DNA of 14,901 bases from positions 1 to 14,901 of the forward strand of contig CAJCIW010000123.1 of the NCBI GenBank assembly GCA_903970455.1. The letters run 5' to 3'. A program made the position numbers and the translations under genes. Of the stretch, positions 1 to 6,685 are shown piece after piece (the stretch's first letter is position 1; every line of letters starts with the position of its first letter). This DNA is from Verrucomicrobiota bacterium (GTDB lineage: Bacteria > Chlamydiota > Chlamydiia > Chlamydiales > Rhabdochlamydiaceae). Below the pieces are notes generated by a model that ran no database searches, was not told the DNA's origin, and worked only from the letters and a program-made list of their open reading frames with translations.

Positions 1-31
1 CCAATTTAAGTTCTGAAACAATAGTTTTTGT

Positions 32-105
32 AACTCGTTGACGTGATGCATAGCTACTCCTAAGTTGGCTAAACTCGGGTAGATATAATTCACGCTCAAC
101 GAGTT
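32..105. repeat. 74-nt imperfect inverted repeat (long hairpin)
   Basis: Bases 32-46 pair with 90-105: AACTCGTTGA with TCAACGAGTT, then CGTGA with TCACG, with C95 bulged, giving 15 base pairs. After an internal loop, CTACTC (54-59) can pair with GGGTAG (77-82) with one T-G pair. The structure sits at the left edge of the transposase remnant. It could be a structured end of a mobile element, an RNA hairpin or a terminator for something left of the window. No T-tract follows directly. The pairing is directly visible; the role is unknown. Confidence 0.5.
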
Positions 106-441
106 CTTTTCATCACATTAAATTTTGTCCTGTACAAAGATTCCAGCCGTCGATCAACCGAAGAGGATTTTGCGAAATGGGTCCGACAGAATTGGAGCAT
201 CGATAACAAATGTCATTGGGTGACCGATGTGATTTTCCAAGATGACGATAACCTGATGGATAGAGGAAATAGTGCACAGAACATAATCCTGTTTCCGGGT
301 TTAGCAATGAATATAGCTCCGGTTGCAGATTCGGAGAGAGGGCTTCCAGCTTTGACACGAGCAGCAACTTTTAATTTCCGGTACTTAAAGGAAATTCTAG
401 GAATTGTTTTCTGGAGGGAGGCGTCAAAAAATTTTAGTTAA
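73..441 (+). pseudogene. ISAs1-type transposase, C-terminal remnant
   Basis: The frame is open from just after a TAA at 70-72 to the TAA at 439-441. It encodes a segment matching the C-terminal hallmark of ISAs1-family transposases: NWSIDNKCHWVTDVIFQDDD, then DRGNSAQNIILFPGLAMNIA. The family usually has H/NW-x-I-E-N-x-L/C-HW-x-L-D-V-x-F-x-E-D, then R-x-G-N-A-x-E-N. The family's conserved Glu in 'IEN' is Asp here, and the hydrophobic helix after the N-x-x-N motif is interrupted by a proline. Full transposases are about 350-400 aa, so the catalytic N-terminal two thirds are missing, and residues encoded before about position 130 do not look like transposase. There is no good start codon or ribosome site, and I see no clear terminal inverted repeat on the right. 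The call rests on motif memory, not a search. Confidence 0.65.
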
Positions 442-530
442 ATCGGCCTGATTAAGAATTTCATCGATTGCAATTTCATCACAGTGTAGAAATGGTTTAG
501 TCCTCTTGTTAATAAAGCAAAGTTGTATAT

Positions 531-1859
531 ATGGCCAGTCATAACAAGATCTATAGTTTGTTTCGTCCTAGCCTTTTCGTTATAATGGCAGTAAATATTG
601 GAGGGGCTCTTGAATGGTACGAAATTGGGCTATTTATTTCTTGGCCTCTCATTATTTTAGGAAGTTCGGATCTTTTTGAACAAACTATTGCAGATTCTAT
701 TAATACTGGAATTTTGCTAATGATGGGTTTTGCTGTGGCCTCTGGAGGACTCAGAGGAATAGGTGGATGGTTTTTTGGATGGAAAGGAGACAAGGAAGGA
801 AGAAAAGGGGCTTTTACCTTATCAATTTTACTGGCAACACTGCCATCTTTAATAGTGCCGTTAATATCGTTCTTCGTTCCTTACAAAGAGTGGGGCAGAT
901 ATGTCGCCATAATTTTTGCAATCGTAAAGTTGTTCCAGGGCATTCCAGCGGGGGGGGAGTTTCCTGGAGCAATTTGCTATCTGGCAGAAACTGGTACCAG
1001 TCATCATAATGTTCCATCATGGATTAACAGAAGATACATGTGTAGCTATACAATACTAGGGCCTCAAATTGGTTTAATGCTCAGCATGATCGTTTGCCTC
1101 GTTTTGAAAAATTTCTTTTCTTTGGAATTTCTTCTGCACCAAGGCTGGCGAATCGTTTTTCTTATTTCTGGATTGATCGGTGTCGGAGGATTTATAATAC
1201 GAAAAAAACTCCACGAAACATCTGCTTTTATGAATATAAAGGCCCATCGTGAAATAGCAATTAACCCTGTAAGAACAATTTTTAGTAAATTCTTTTCAAA
1301 ATTAGCATTTGGTTTTATTCTGTCTGTATTTGAAACTGTCTTATTTATAGTAATAAGTCTAATCCCTCTATATTACTCAAAAAATCCATTTTTATTATCT
1401 TATAACGAAATTATTTATTTTAGCCTTGGATCGACGGTTCTTAGAAGCATCTGCCTTATTTTAATAGGACGGCTTTTAGTTAAATACAATAATTTTCCTT
1501 GGCTTAAAACAAGTGCTTGGGGGGTGATTGTTCTTTCATTCTTACTTTACTTGTCCTTTGTGAAAGGAAGTTTGCTATTTTCAATATTTATCAATATAGC
1601 AATTATTTTCCTTTACAGCATTCAGGCTGCAGTATTACCTTCTCTTTTAGCTGAGCTTTTTCCTACTCGGGTAAGATACACTGGCATTGCTTTTAGTTTT
1701 AATATTTGTGATGGCATTTTATTAACAGTTGTTACCAGTATTTGTTATCAGATTATCTCAAATAACTCAGCTTATTTTGTGTTTCTACTTCCAATTGCAG
1801 GGATCATTTTCTTGATCAATATGAAAAATAGATTGGCGGATAAAACTTATTATAAATAG
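531..1859 (+). CDS. MFS transporter, metabolite:H+ symporter (ProP-like) family
   Basis: Inner-membrane major facilitator of 442 aa, the usual length for the metabolite:H+ symporter group that includes the proline/betaine carrier ProP. The sequence shows about 12 hydrophobic segments. The loop 2-3 signature GWKGDKEGRK is at residues 83-92. The FQGIPAGGEF motif (135-144) corresponds to the family's QGxSxGGE. ELFPTRVRYTG (375-385) is a near-perfect match to the family's ELFPTRVRYTG loop, and the N-terminal GxxLEWYE at about 25-31 also fits. It probably imports a small organic solute (amino acid, betaine or dicarboxylate) with protons; the substrate cannot be read from sequence. The ATG at 531 has only a weak purine stretch upstream (AAAGCAAAG) but gives the expected N-terminus. 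It stands alone, converging on a methyltransferase gene with a shared terminator hairpin. Confidence 0.88.
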   Translation: MASHNKIYSLFRPSLFVIMAVNIGGALEWYEIGLFISWPLIILGSSDLFEQTIADSINTGILLMMGFAVASGGLRGIGGWFFGWKGDKEGRKGAFTLSILLATLPSLIVPLISFFVPYKEWGRYVAIIFAIVKLFQGIPAGGEFPGAICYLAETGTSHHNVPSWINRRYMCSYTILGPQIGLMLSMIVCLVLKNFFSLEFLLHQGWRIVFLISGLIGVGGFIIRKKLHETSAFMNIKAHREIAINPVRTIFSKFFSKLAFGFILSVFETVLFIVISLIPLYYSKNPFLLSYNEIIYFSLGSTVLRSICLILIGRLLVKYNNFPWLKTSAWGVIVLSFLLYLSFVKGSLLFSIFINIAIIFLYSIQAAVLPSLLAELFPTRVRYTGIAFSFNICDGILLTVVTSICYQIISNNSAYFVFLLPIAGIIFLINMKNRLADKTYYK

Positions 1860-1868
1860 ATTTACTTG

Positions 1869-1895
1869 AAAAGCATTGAGAGGATCATTGCTTTT
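1869..1895. terminator. Bidirectional Rho-independent terminator between convergent genes
   Basis: AAAAGCATTGA (1869-1879) pairs with TCATTGCTTTT (1885-1895) around the loop GAGGA, an 11-position stem with one T-T mismatch. The A-run on the left arm and T-run on the right arm let it end transcription from both sides, as expected between the MFS gene (+) and the methyltransferase gene (-). The right arm overlaps the methyltransferase stop codon. Confidence 0.6.
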
Positions 1896-2751
1896 GTAGT
1901 ATATAAACAGTGAATGGAGAACAGAATTTTTCGTCTTGCCAAAAATAAGGGTCCTTTTCAGAACCTAAAGGCTTGTGAACTTTTAAAATTTTTAGGTTTG
2001 CTTTCTGAAAGCAATCGGAGTAATCATTTTCCATCCAAAAGTAATCAAAAAATTCAATAGTAGGTTCTTTTAATCTCAGCCTGGCAATGTCACCGCTGCG
2101 CAAATCTCGATTTTCATCAAAATTTGAATCATAAGCAATCCAATTTCTAGATACAGAATACAATTGTTCGCTTCCTGTTATCGCAATGCAAATTCCCTGT
2201 TCTTTCATAAAAGAAACTGCCAAGTTCAAATAGTTAACGATTTCTTCCTTTGATTTCATGTCAAAAAGAACAAAACTTGAGAATATCAAATCAAACTGTG
2301 AGCGATGTATTAATTTCTCTATTTCTAAAAATTCGATATGCGGAAAGCTCTCTCTAGCCTTTTTGAGCATAACAGAATTGATATCTACCCCTATCACATT
2401 TAAACCTAAACTATGCAAAAAAACAGCAGAGATTCCTGTTCCTGTTCCATAGTCTAAAGCATGGCTTCCCTTTGCATATAGTTTTATAAAGTAAGGGATG
2501 TCCCGATAGGCCAAGTATCGATGAGATAACATGTCTGTTTCTGCATAAAAATTGGCTAACTCTCTTGTTTTAGCTTGAATAGAATGGTAAACAATACATT
2601 GGGGTGGAATCGATGACAAAGTTGCTGTCTTGTCGCATTCCTGTTTTGAAGAGTCGTTAGTTAATCGCTTTACTGAAATATTATTCTCTCCACAATTGAT
2701 CAAGTTTAGATAGCTCTGTAGCGCGAAAAATTTGTATTTCTTTTTACTCAC
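1885..2751 (-). CDS. Class I SAM-dependent methyltransferase
   Basis: 288 aa. The Rossmann-fold methyltransferase core starts near residue 60. Motif I is ALDYGTGTGIS (98-108). The acidic ribose-binding turn is GVDIN (121-125). The post-I strand FDLIFSSFVLFD (153-164) is where family members hold the substrate-side acidic residue. The block HRYLAYRDIP (77-86) before motif I is typical of small-molecule methyltransferases of the Methyltransf_11/25 type. The substrate is unknown. The chosen start is GTG at 2751, about 7 nt after a GGGGAT purine stretch. The first 55 or so residues are polar, lack family features and may be a lineage-specific extension; the next in-frame Met (residue 74) would cut into the conserved region, so the GTG is preferred. 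A promoter-like pair lies about 75-105 bp upstream. Confidence 0.85.
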   Translation of the reverse strand: MSKKKYKFFALQSYLNLINCGENNISVKRLTNDSSKQECDKTATLSSIPPQCIVYHSIQAKTRELANFYAETDMLSHRYLAYRDIPYFIKLYAKGSHALDYGTGTGISAVFLHSLGLNVIGVDINSVMLKKARESFPHIEFLEIEKLIHRSQFDLIFSSFVLFDMKSKEEIVNYLNLAVSFMKEQGICIAITGSEQLYSVSRNWIAYDSNFDENRDLRSGDIARLRLKEPTIEFFDYFWMENDYSDCFQKANLKILKVHKPLGSEKDPYFWQDEKFCSPFTVYILQKQ

Positions 2752-2827
2752 AGGATATCCCCAAAGATTTGAGCTTAATTACAACTTTTCAGCGACATGT
2801 AGAGTACATTTTTTTCTGTTAATGATA

Positions 2828-2856
2828 AATATAAAATGATGGGGGTTAATTTGCAA
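2828..2856 (-). promoter_or_regulatory. Putative sigma-70 promoter for the methyltransferase gene
   Basis: Read on the minus strand: -35 TTGCAA (2851-2856), a 17-bp spacer, then -10 TATATT (2828-2833), in an AT-rich intergenic stretch. This would give a leader of about 70 nt before the GTG at 2751. Spacing is ideal, with 4/6 and 5/6 consensus matches. The rest of the 229-bp gap between the RMD1-like gene and this gene (2752-2980) is AT-rich with no convincing gene. Confidence 0.4.
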
Positions 2857-2980
2857 ACTGTTTTCGATGTTTTTTTAATTCAAAAAATCTTGATAAAAAC
2901 CGAAGAAATACTCAAGAGAGATTTTTTTGTTTGCAAAACAAGGGCGTTATCATTTTTTAAATCAATTTGTGAGCTTCAAT

Positions 2981-3775
2981 TTATATAATATGAAACAAGT
3001 CCCTGAGCAGGGTGAGAGTGACTTCGATGAAGATCAAGAGAATCACGATGGTCTCGAGCCGCGATGTGTGCTGGTGGTTGAGCTCACTGGAGAGGATCTC
3101 GAAGAGTTCGTGGACGACGTTGAGGCGTTTATTGAGGATTTCGACTCGTTTTGAGACGTCGAGGTAGTGGGCAGTGCGGCGGTAGAACGGTTCGAGCTCG
3201 GGGTAGTCCCAGAAGAATTCGGGGGTGTCGAGGATTTCACTGTGTAGATTGATGAAGTTGCGTTCGATAAAGATCTCGCCCATTTTTTTGGAGATTTCTT
3301 TGCGAGAGAGGGGGATTTTGCCTTTTTGCGCGAGGGCGGAGGGCAGCATTTGGGTGTGGTCGATTGTTTTCTGAATCAGTTCTTCAAAGGTGGAAAGTTT
3401 CACAGACTGGGCGATGCCGTGAGAGATGGCGAGTTTGGTCAGGGTGCTTTTATTATGTACGAAGATTTCATCTTCTTCGATTTTGATCGTATCGCCGTAG
3501 GTGAAAGTGAATTCGTCGAGTTCGTATTTCCCTAGCGGCTCTTTCTCAAACTCTTTGAGGGACTCCAGGATTTCTTTTTCTTCCTCTTCGGTAAACCCCC
3601 AACACACGACGGCTCCATAGGAAAAGTAAAAAAGGTCCCCTTTGATGTGTTTATCCTCTTTGATTTGAATATGGATCACGTCGCGGAAAAGCTGGGTAGA
3701 GCCCAACCTCTGCAAATATTGGAACAGCCGGGGAATATCGTAAGAAGAAGCAGTGCAATAACAGGTACAGCGCAT
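2981..3775 (-). CDS. RMD1/YagE family (DUF155) protein with C-terminal membrane anchor
   Basis: 264 aa, the family's usual length. Recognisable features are the N-terminus MRCTCYCTASSYD (RMD1 proteins typically begin with an R-x-YCTAESYD-like strand), the GAVVCWGFTEEEE block (54-66, a family signature), and a single C-terminal transmembrane helix after a charged coiled region (residues 237-264, TSRLETIVILLIFIEV...), which matches the family's C-terminal anchor. Eukaryotic relatives (RMND1, RMD1, Sif2/3) sit in mitochondrial or related membranes and RMND1 supports mitochondrial translation; bacterial members have no settled function. The ATG at 3775 starts exactly at the conserved N-terminus. 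The gene is visibly GC-richer than its neighbours, suggesting a core gene among accessory ones or a different history. The 242 bp between it and the divergent gene at 4018 hold no further gene that I can support. Confidence 0.85.
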   Translation of the reverse strand: MRCTCYCTASSYDIPRLFQYLQRLGSTQLFRDVIHIQIKEDKHIKGDLFYFSYGAVVCWGFTEEEEKEILESLKEFEKEPLGKYELDEFTFTYGDTIKIEEDEIFVHNKSTLTKLAISHGIAQSVKLSTFEELIQKTIDHTQMLPSALAQKGKIPLSRKEISKKMGEIFIERNFINLHSEILDTPEFFWDYPELEPFYRRTAHYLDVSKRVEILNKRLNVVHELFEILSSELNHQHTSRLETIVILLIFIEVTLTLLRDLFHII

Positions 3776-4017
3776 AGGTGTTGTTATAATGCATTGGCCA
3801 TTAAAATGGAAATTTTACCCAGCAGGGCGTTTTTGCTTTCAAGTGGGTTTTTTATAAGTTTGATTGCTGATTTTTGGCTGGAGACAGCGAAATTTAAGTG
3901 GTTTAAAAATCAATTTTTTTCTAGCATGGATGCTCCATTTTAAATTTGCAGAATGGGATTAGTTAATTTCCGAAGACGAACGTCCTATCTGTTTCAACAC
4001 CTTGAAGAGATCTGTCT

Positions 4018-5235
4018 ATGACCAAACTATTGAAAATTTTGTCAATTTTAATGATGCCCTTTTGTTTCCCATTGAATGCTGAACAGTTCGAGTTGGCTGC
4101 TCGAAAGAGTGATTCATCTGATTATAGTCAATATGTTGATGAGATAATCACAGCTTTTACGAAGGAAATGAAAGCACAATTTGGTCTTGAGGGCGAAGGC
4201 AAAAAGAGGGAAATGTCCCATGATGTCGAGGAAATTTCGGTTAGGTTAGTAGCTTACCAAAAGGGGACAATTGAGCAAGCTCGAGAATGGGAGATTAAAG
4301 CCACCGAACGTTTAGTCGAGATGGTTAATGCCCATGAAAAAATTAGACCTTTTCTTAGAGAATATCCATTTCATCCTGATCGAGCGATTGTTTCTATCAC
4401 TTTCTTAGGGCCAGACAATGGTCCACGTATTGACGACAACATCGCATTTGTCATACAGAGCGACTATAATGTACATTACTTTACCAGGAATCCTCTAAAC
4501 ATATTCGTTTATAGAAACATAAAAATAGAGCCTTATTTAGAAGCATTTGACATTGCCCAAACTCGTGATTCAATCATTGCAGAAGCAAGCAAATCGAAAG
4601 ATTTGCCGCGCGATGAAGTTTTCCCTCCCAGAGATGGGAAAATTCCACCTCTTCATGGAAAAATTGTGAATGGAAGATACTACTCTCCCGAAAATATTTT
4701 CTCCTGTCAGGCAGAAGATTATGGAGAAAGAAAGTACGTTTCCCAGGATGCTCTTAGCCCTGTTTCAGTTAGTGTAGCGTTTTATGGCCCTATATATAAT
4801 TTTAAAAAGGCAGAAGTTATTTTTATGCCAGGCACTGAAGATAAACAAATAAATGAAGTGGGCTTAAAAGACTTCTTCGAGCATTTGGGCATTGGAATCC
4901 TTGAAAAAGTAGATAATGCTCAGGGAATTAAAGTTTTGGAGGAAGAACTATTAGAAGGTGATACCCTTTTTGCTGCCATTTCTGTCGATAAAATCTCTTT
5001 TTTGAGACACCCAAGCGGCAAATATATGTGTTCAACGAGAGCCTACTTAGTTTTTCAAGATAAGGACAAAATAGTCATACTTTCGAACCAGGAGGTGACG
5101 CTCCCGGGTGAGAAGCACACTCCTGAAAAACATATTGAAAGGTTAAAGACCGAAATTCTTGATTTTAGGAAAACATTCGAATTCGGACCGATTCCAACTC
5201 GTTTCTGTACAGAAAATATAGAAGATTTAGAGTGA
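4018..5235 (+). CDS. Secreted two-domain protein, long paralog of the RHS-linked family
   Basis: 405 aa of unknown function. Residues 1-21 form a Sec signal peptide (KLLK, hydrophobic core, PLNA before EQ). Residues 36 to about 190 are homologous to the two short proteins encoded at 5363-6685: YVDEIITAFTKE (39-50), HDVEEISV (68-75), QAREWEIKATERLVE (87-101) and the near-invariant HEKIRPFLREYPF (106-118), then EPYLEAFDIA matching the short paralogs' EPYEEALKIV. Residues from about 200 to 405 form a second region with no counterpart in the short proteins and no family I recognise; it contains several short beta-type stretches and few cysteines. The start ATG at 4018 follows a GAAGAG purine stretch and gives a clean signal peptide. 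It faces the short paralogs convergently, so it is transcribed independently. It may be an older, diverged member of the same family; a role is not established. Confidence 0.8.
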   Translation: MTKLLKILSILMMPFCFPLNAEQFELAARKSDSSDYSQYVDEIITAFTKEMKAQFGLEGEGKKREMSHDVEEISVRLVAYQKGTIEQAREWEIKATERLVEMVNAHEKIRPFLREYPFHPDRAIVSITFLGPDNGPRIDDNIAFVIQSDYNVHYFTRNPLNIFVYRNIKIEPYLEAFDIAQTRDSIIAEASKSKDLPRDEVFPPRDGKIPPLHGKIVNGRYYSPENIFSCQAEDYGERKYVSQDALSPVSVSVAFYGPIYNFKKAEVIFMPGTEDKQINEVGLKDFFEHLGIGILEKVDNAQGIKVLEEELLEGDTLFAAISVDKISFLRHPSGKYMCSTRAYLVFQDKDKIVILSNQEVTLPGEKHTPEKHIERLKTEILDFRKTFEFGPIPTRFCTENIEDLE

Positions 5236-5307
5236 TAGCTTAATTGACCAAACTTCTGTTTTTGCCTCCATAACTCTTGACAATTTTCAAAGTCTTCGTC
5301 TTTTCAT

Positions 5308-5324
5308 GTCCCGATGGATGGGAC
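5308..5324. other. Short hairpin between convergent genes
   Basis: GTCCC (5308-5312) and GGGAC (5320-5324) are perfect complements around a 7-nt loop, in the 127-bp gap between the long paralog (+) and the last short paralog (-). There is no T-tract on either strand, so a terminator role is only a possibility. Confidence 0.25.
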
Positions 5325-5355
5325 GAATATTGAGTACAAATGAGGTGAAGCATCA

Positions 5356-5431
5356 AAAGAAATTAACCTGTTCTGCCATCGGAAAATCCTTTTGATTTTC
5401 TCAATTCGCGAATTTTCTTAGCGAGCTCGCT
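5356..5431 (-). pseudogene. Third cassette remnant: tip tail and truncated paralog start
   Basis: Minus-strand bases 5431 to about 5356 repeat the junction found at 6737-6669 and at 6077-6018. The tail codons read SELAKKIRELRKSKGFSD and are followed in the same register by an ATG at 5379 preceded by AAGGATTTTCCG. The new frame reads MAEQVNFF and then hits TGA, compared with MSKRVSFF for the intact gene upstream. Against the second junction, 28 bases before and 24 bases from the ATG align without gaps with about 35 identities in 52. Similarity ends near 5356, so the third paralog is truncated to its first eight codons. The tail codons are now read as the C-terminus of the gene upstream. Confidence 0.6.
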
Positions 5432-6025
5432 TTCATCCGTTCTTTCTTCTAAAAGGAATGGTTGCTTCGTCTCTTTTTTGGCTACATCAGTCTTAACAAT
5501 TTTCAGGGCTTCTTCATAAGGTTCGTCTTTAATGTCTTTCCCTAAGAACGGATTATCATAATTGTGAGCTTGATAGTAGATTCTTTTTTTGGCGTGGAAA
5601 ACAAGTTCAACCTCATTATCGCTGGAGGGATTTATTTTTTTTTTAGAAACACTAAAAGAAATCATAACGCGTGCACGACTTGATGGAAAAGGATACTCCC
5701 TTAAAAATGGCCTAATTTTTTCATGAGCATTGATAATTTGAACGAATCTTTCTGTAAGTTTGACCACTAATTCTCTGGCCTGGTCCACTGTTGCACTTTG
5801 ATTAGCATCAAGACTCACAGATATTTTCTCCACATCATAGGGCATGCTTCCTCCGCTGCCCCCACATCTGAAGCCGTATTCTTGGTATACTTCTTTTAAA
5901 AAGGCAGAGGTCACTTCAGCGACATATTTTGTATAAACAGCTGATTTCTCATCTTCGGCATTCGCTTTAAAACCCACCAACATCATTAGAATTACAAGAG
6001 TAAAGAAACTAACGCGTTTAGACAT
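5363..6025 (-). CDS. Secreted RHS-linked family protein, second copy, with fused C-terminal tail
   Basis: 220 aa from the ATG at 6025, which has GAGGAG seven bases upstream. An in-frame TTG at 6040 lies on that ribosome site and is not the start. Residues 1-23 form a signal peptide ending ANA. The body aligns without gaps to the paralog at 6110-6685: YVAEVTSAFLKEVY, the glycine loop CGGSGGS, QARELVVKLTERFVQIIN, HEKIRPFLREYPF (101-113), then DEPYEEALKIV. Unlike that paralog it continues for about 40 residues, and the last 22 resemble the C-terminus of the RHS protein (SELAKKIRELRKSKGFSD, ending GRTG where RHS ends GRTR), so the stop seems to have been lost and the next cassette's tip remnant read into. 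Possible roles are immunity to an exported RHS tip, a chaperone or an exported effector. No catalytic motif is seen. Confidence 0.82.
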   Translation of the reverse strand: MSKRVSFFTLVILMMLVGFKANAEDEKSAVYTKYVAEVTSAFLKEVYQEYGFRCGGSGGSMPYDVEKISVSLDANQSATVDQARELVVKLTERFVQIINAHEKIRPFLREYPFPSSRARVMISFSVSKKKINPSSDNEVELVFHAKKRIYYQAHNYDNPFLGKDIKDEPYEEALKIVKTDVAKKETKQPFLLEERTDESELAKKIRELRKSKGFSDGRTG

Positions 6026-6095
6026 CGTAAAGCTCCTCAATTTTTCTTAATTCACTTATATGATTAAGCTGGTCCCACAAGTTTGGATTAATAAG
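6018..6095 (-). pseudogene. Orphan RHS tip tail remnant between the two short paralogs
   Basis: Minus-strand codons from 6095 to the TAA at 6018-6020 are open for 25 codons after a TGA. They contain WDQLNHISELRKIEELYD, which lines up without gaps with WEQLRNIDIRRTNQGFYN at the end of the RHS protein (residues 1777-1794). In both cases the next gene's ATG falls in the same register across the final Asn/Asp codon, with 6 identities and several conservative pairs in 18. This looks like the decayed end of a second RHS tip left by duplication or tip exchange. The stretch is short, so homology rests on position and register as well as sequence. Confidence 0.5.
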
Positions 6096-6109
6096 TCAAA
6101 AAGGCATCT

Positions 6110-6685
6110 TTAAAGAGACTCGAGTTCCGTCTTCCCTTTTTTTAATGCATTATTCTGAACAATTTTCAGGGCTTCTTCGTAGGGTTCATCCATAATAGGT
6201 TTAAGTACATATTGATTATCGGGGTTTATTGCGCGATAGAAAATTCTGTTCTTTGCTTGAAAGACTAATAAAACACTATTATCAATAGGAAGCTTAGTTT
6301 TGCTAGGAATCGTAAAAGAAATGTCAACGCGTACTCGACTAGATGGAAATGGATACTCTCTTAAAAAGGGTCTTATTTTTTCGTGTCCATTGATAATTTG
6401 AACGAATCTCTCTGTAAGTTTGATTTCTAACTCCCTAGCCTGCTCTACTGTTGCACTTTGGTTAGAATCAAAACTAACTTCTATCTCTTCCACATCATAG
6501 GGCATGCTTCCTCCGCTGCCTCCACTTCTGAAGCCATATTCTTTATATATTTCTTTTAAAAAGGTAGAGGTCACTTCAGCGACGTATTGAGTGTAGATCG
6601 GCGACTTGTATTGGTTGGCGGTCACTTTTAACTCCGTAAATATCATTAAAACAATTAGGGTAAATAACCTAACGCGTCCTACCAT
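6110..6685 (-). CDS. Secreted RHS-linked family protein, first copy (candidate RHS partner)
   Basis: 191 aa. Residues 1-23 are a signal peptide (VGRVRLF, hydrophobic core, ending VTA), so the product is exported. The mature part has YVAEVTSTFLKEIYKEYGF (34-52), a glycine loop SGGSGGS (54-60), PYDVEEIEV, the amphipathic helix QARELEIKLTERFVQIIN (82-99), and HEKIRPFLREYPF (101-113), which is the most conserved block across the three family members in this window. It ends shortly after DEPYEEALKIV. The ATG overlaps the end of the RHS gene by 17 nt, and its ribosome site (AAGGA) lies inside the RHS codons, so the two are translationally coupled. That position is where cognate immunity genes of RHS toxins sit. 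The family is otherwise unknown to me; immunity is an inference, and a chaperone or effector is also possible. Confidence 0.85.
   Translation of the reverse strand: MVGRVRLFTLIVLMIFTELKVTANQYKSPIYTQYVAEVTSTFLKEIYKEYGFRSGGSGGSMPYDVEEIEVSFDSNQSATVEQARELEIKLTERFVQIINGHEKIRPFLREYPFPSSRVRVDISFTIPSKTKLPIDNSVLLVFQAKNRIFYRAINPDNQYVLKPIMDEPYEEALKIVQNNALKKGKTELESL

Noticed and set aside
3301..3313. 13-nt match (TGCGAGAGAGGGG, inverted) between the RMD1-like gene and the 3' end of tRNA-Leu, as a possible attachment-site pair
   Set aside because: It is inverted, lies inside a conserved coding region and no integrase is visible. Low-complexity GA repeats make a chance match likely.
3647..3943. Open frame of 98 codons on the plus strand over the start of the RMD1-like gene
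   Set aside because: It mostly overlaps a well-supported gene in antisense, has no ribosome site and gives a composition unlike a real protein.
3960..4020. Possible fourth RHS tip-tail junction before the long paralog at 4018
   Set aside because: Reading the codons in the register used by the other three junctions gives no match to the W/S-E/D...I...R...F/L pattern.
5831..6592. CRISPR-like repetition
   Set aside because: The repeats are two long duplicated gene copies at a 660-bp offset, not short repeats with spacers.
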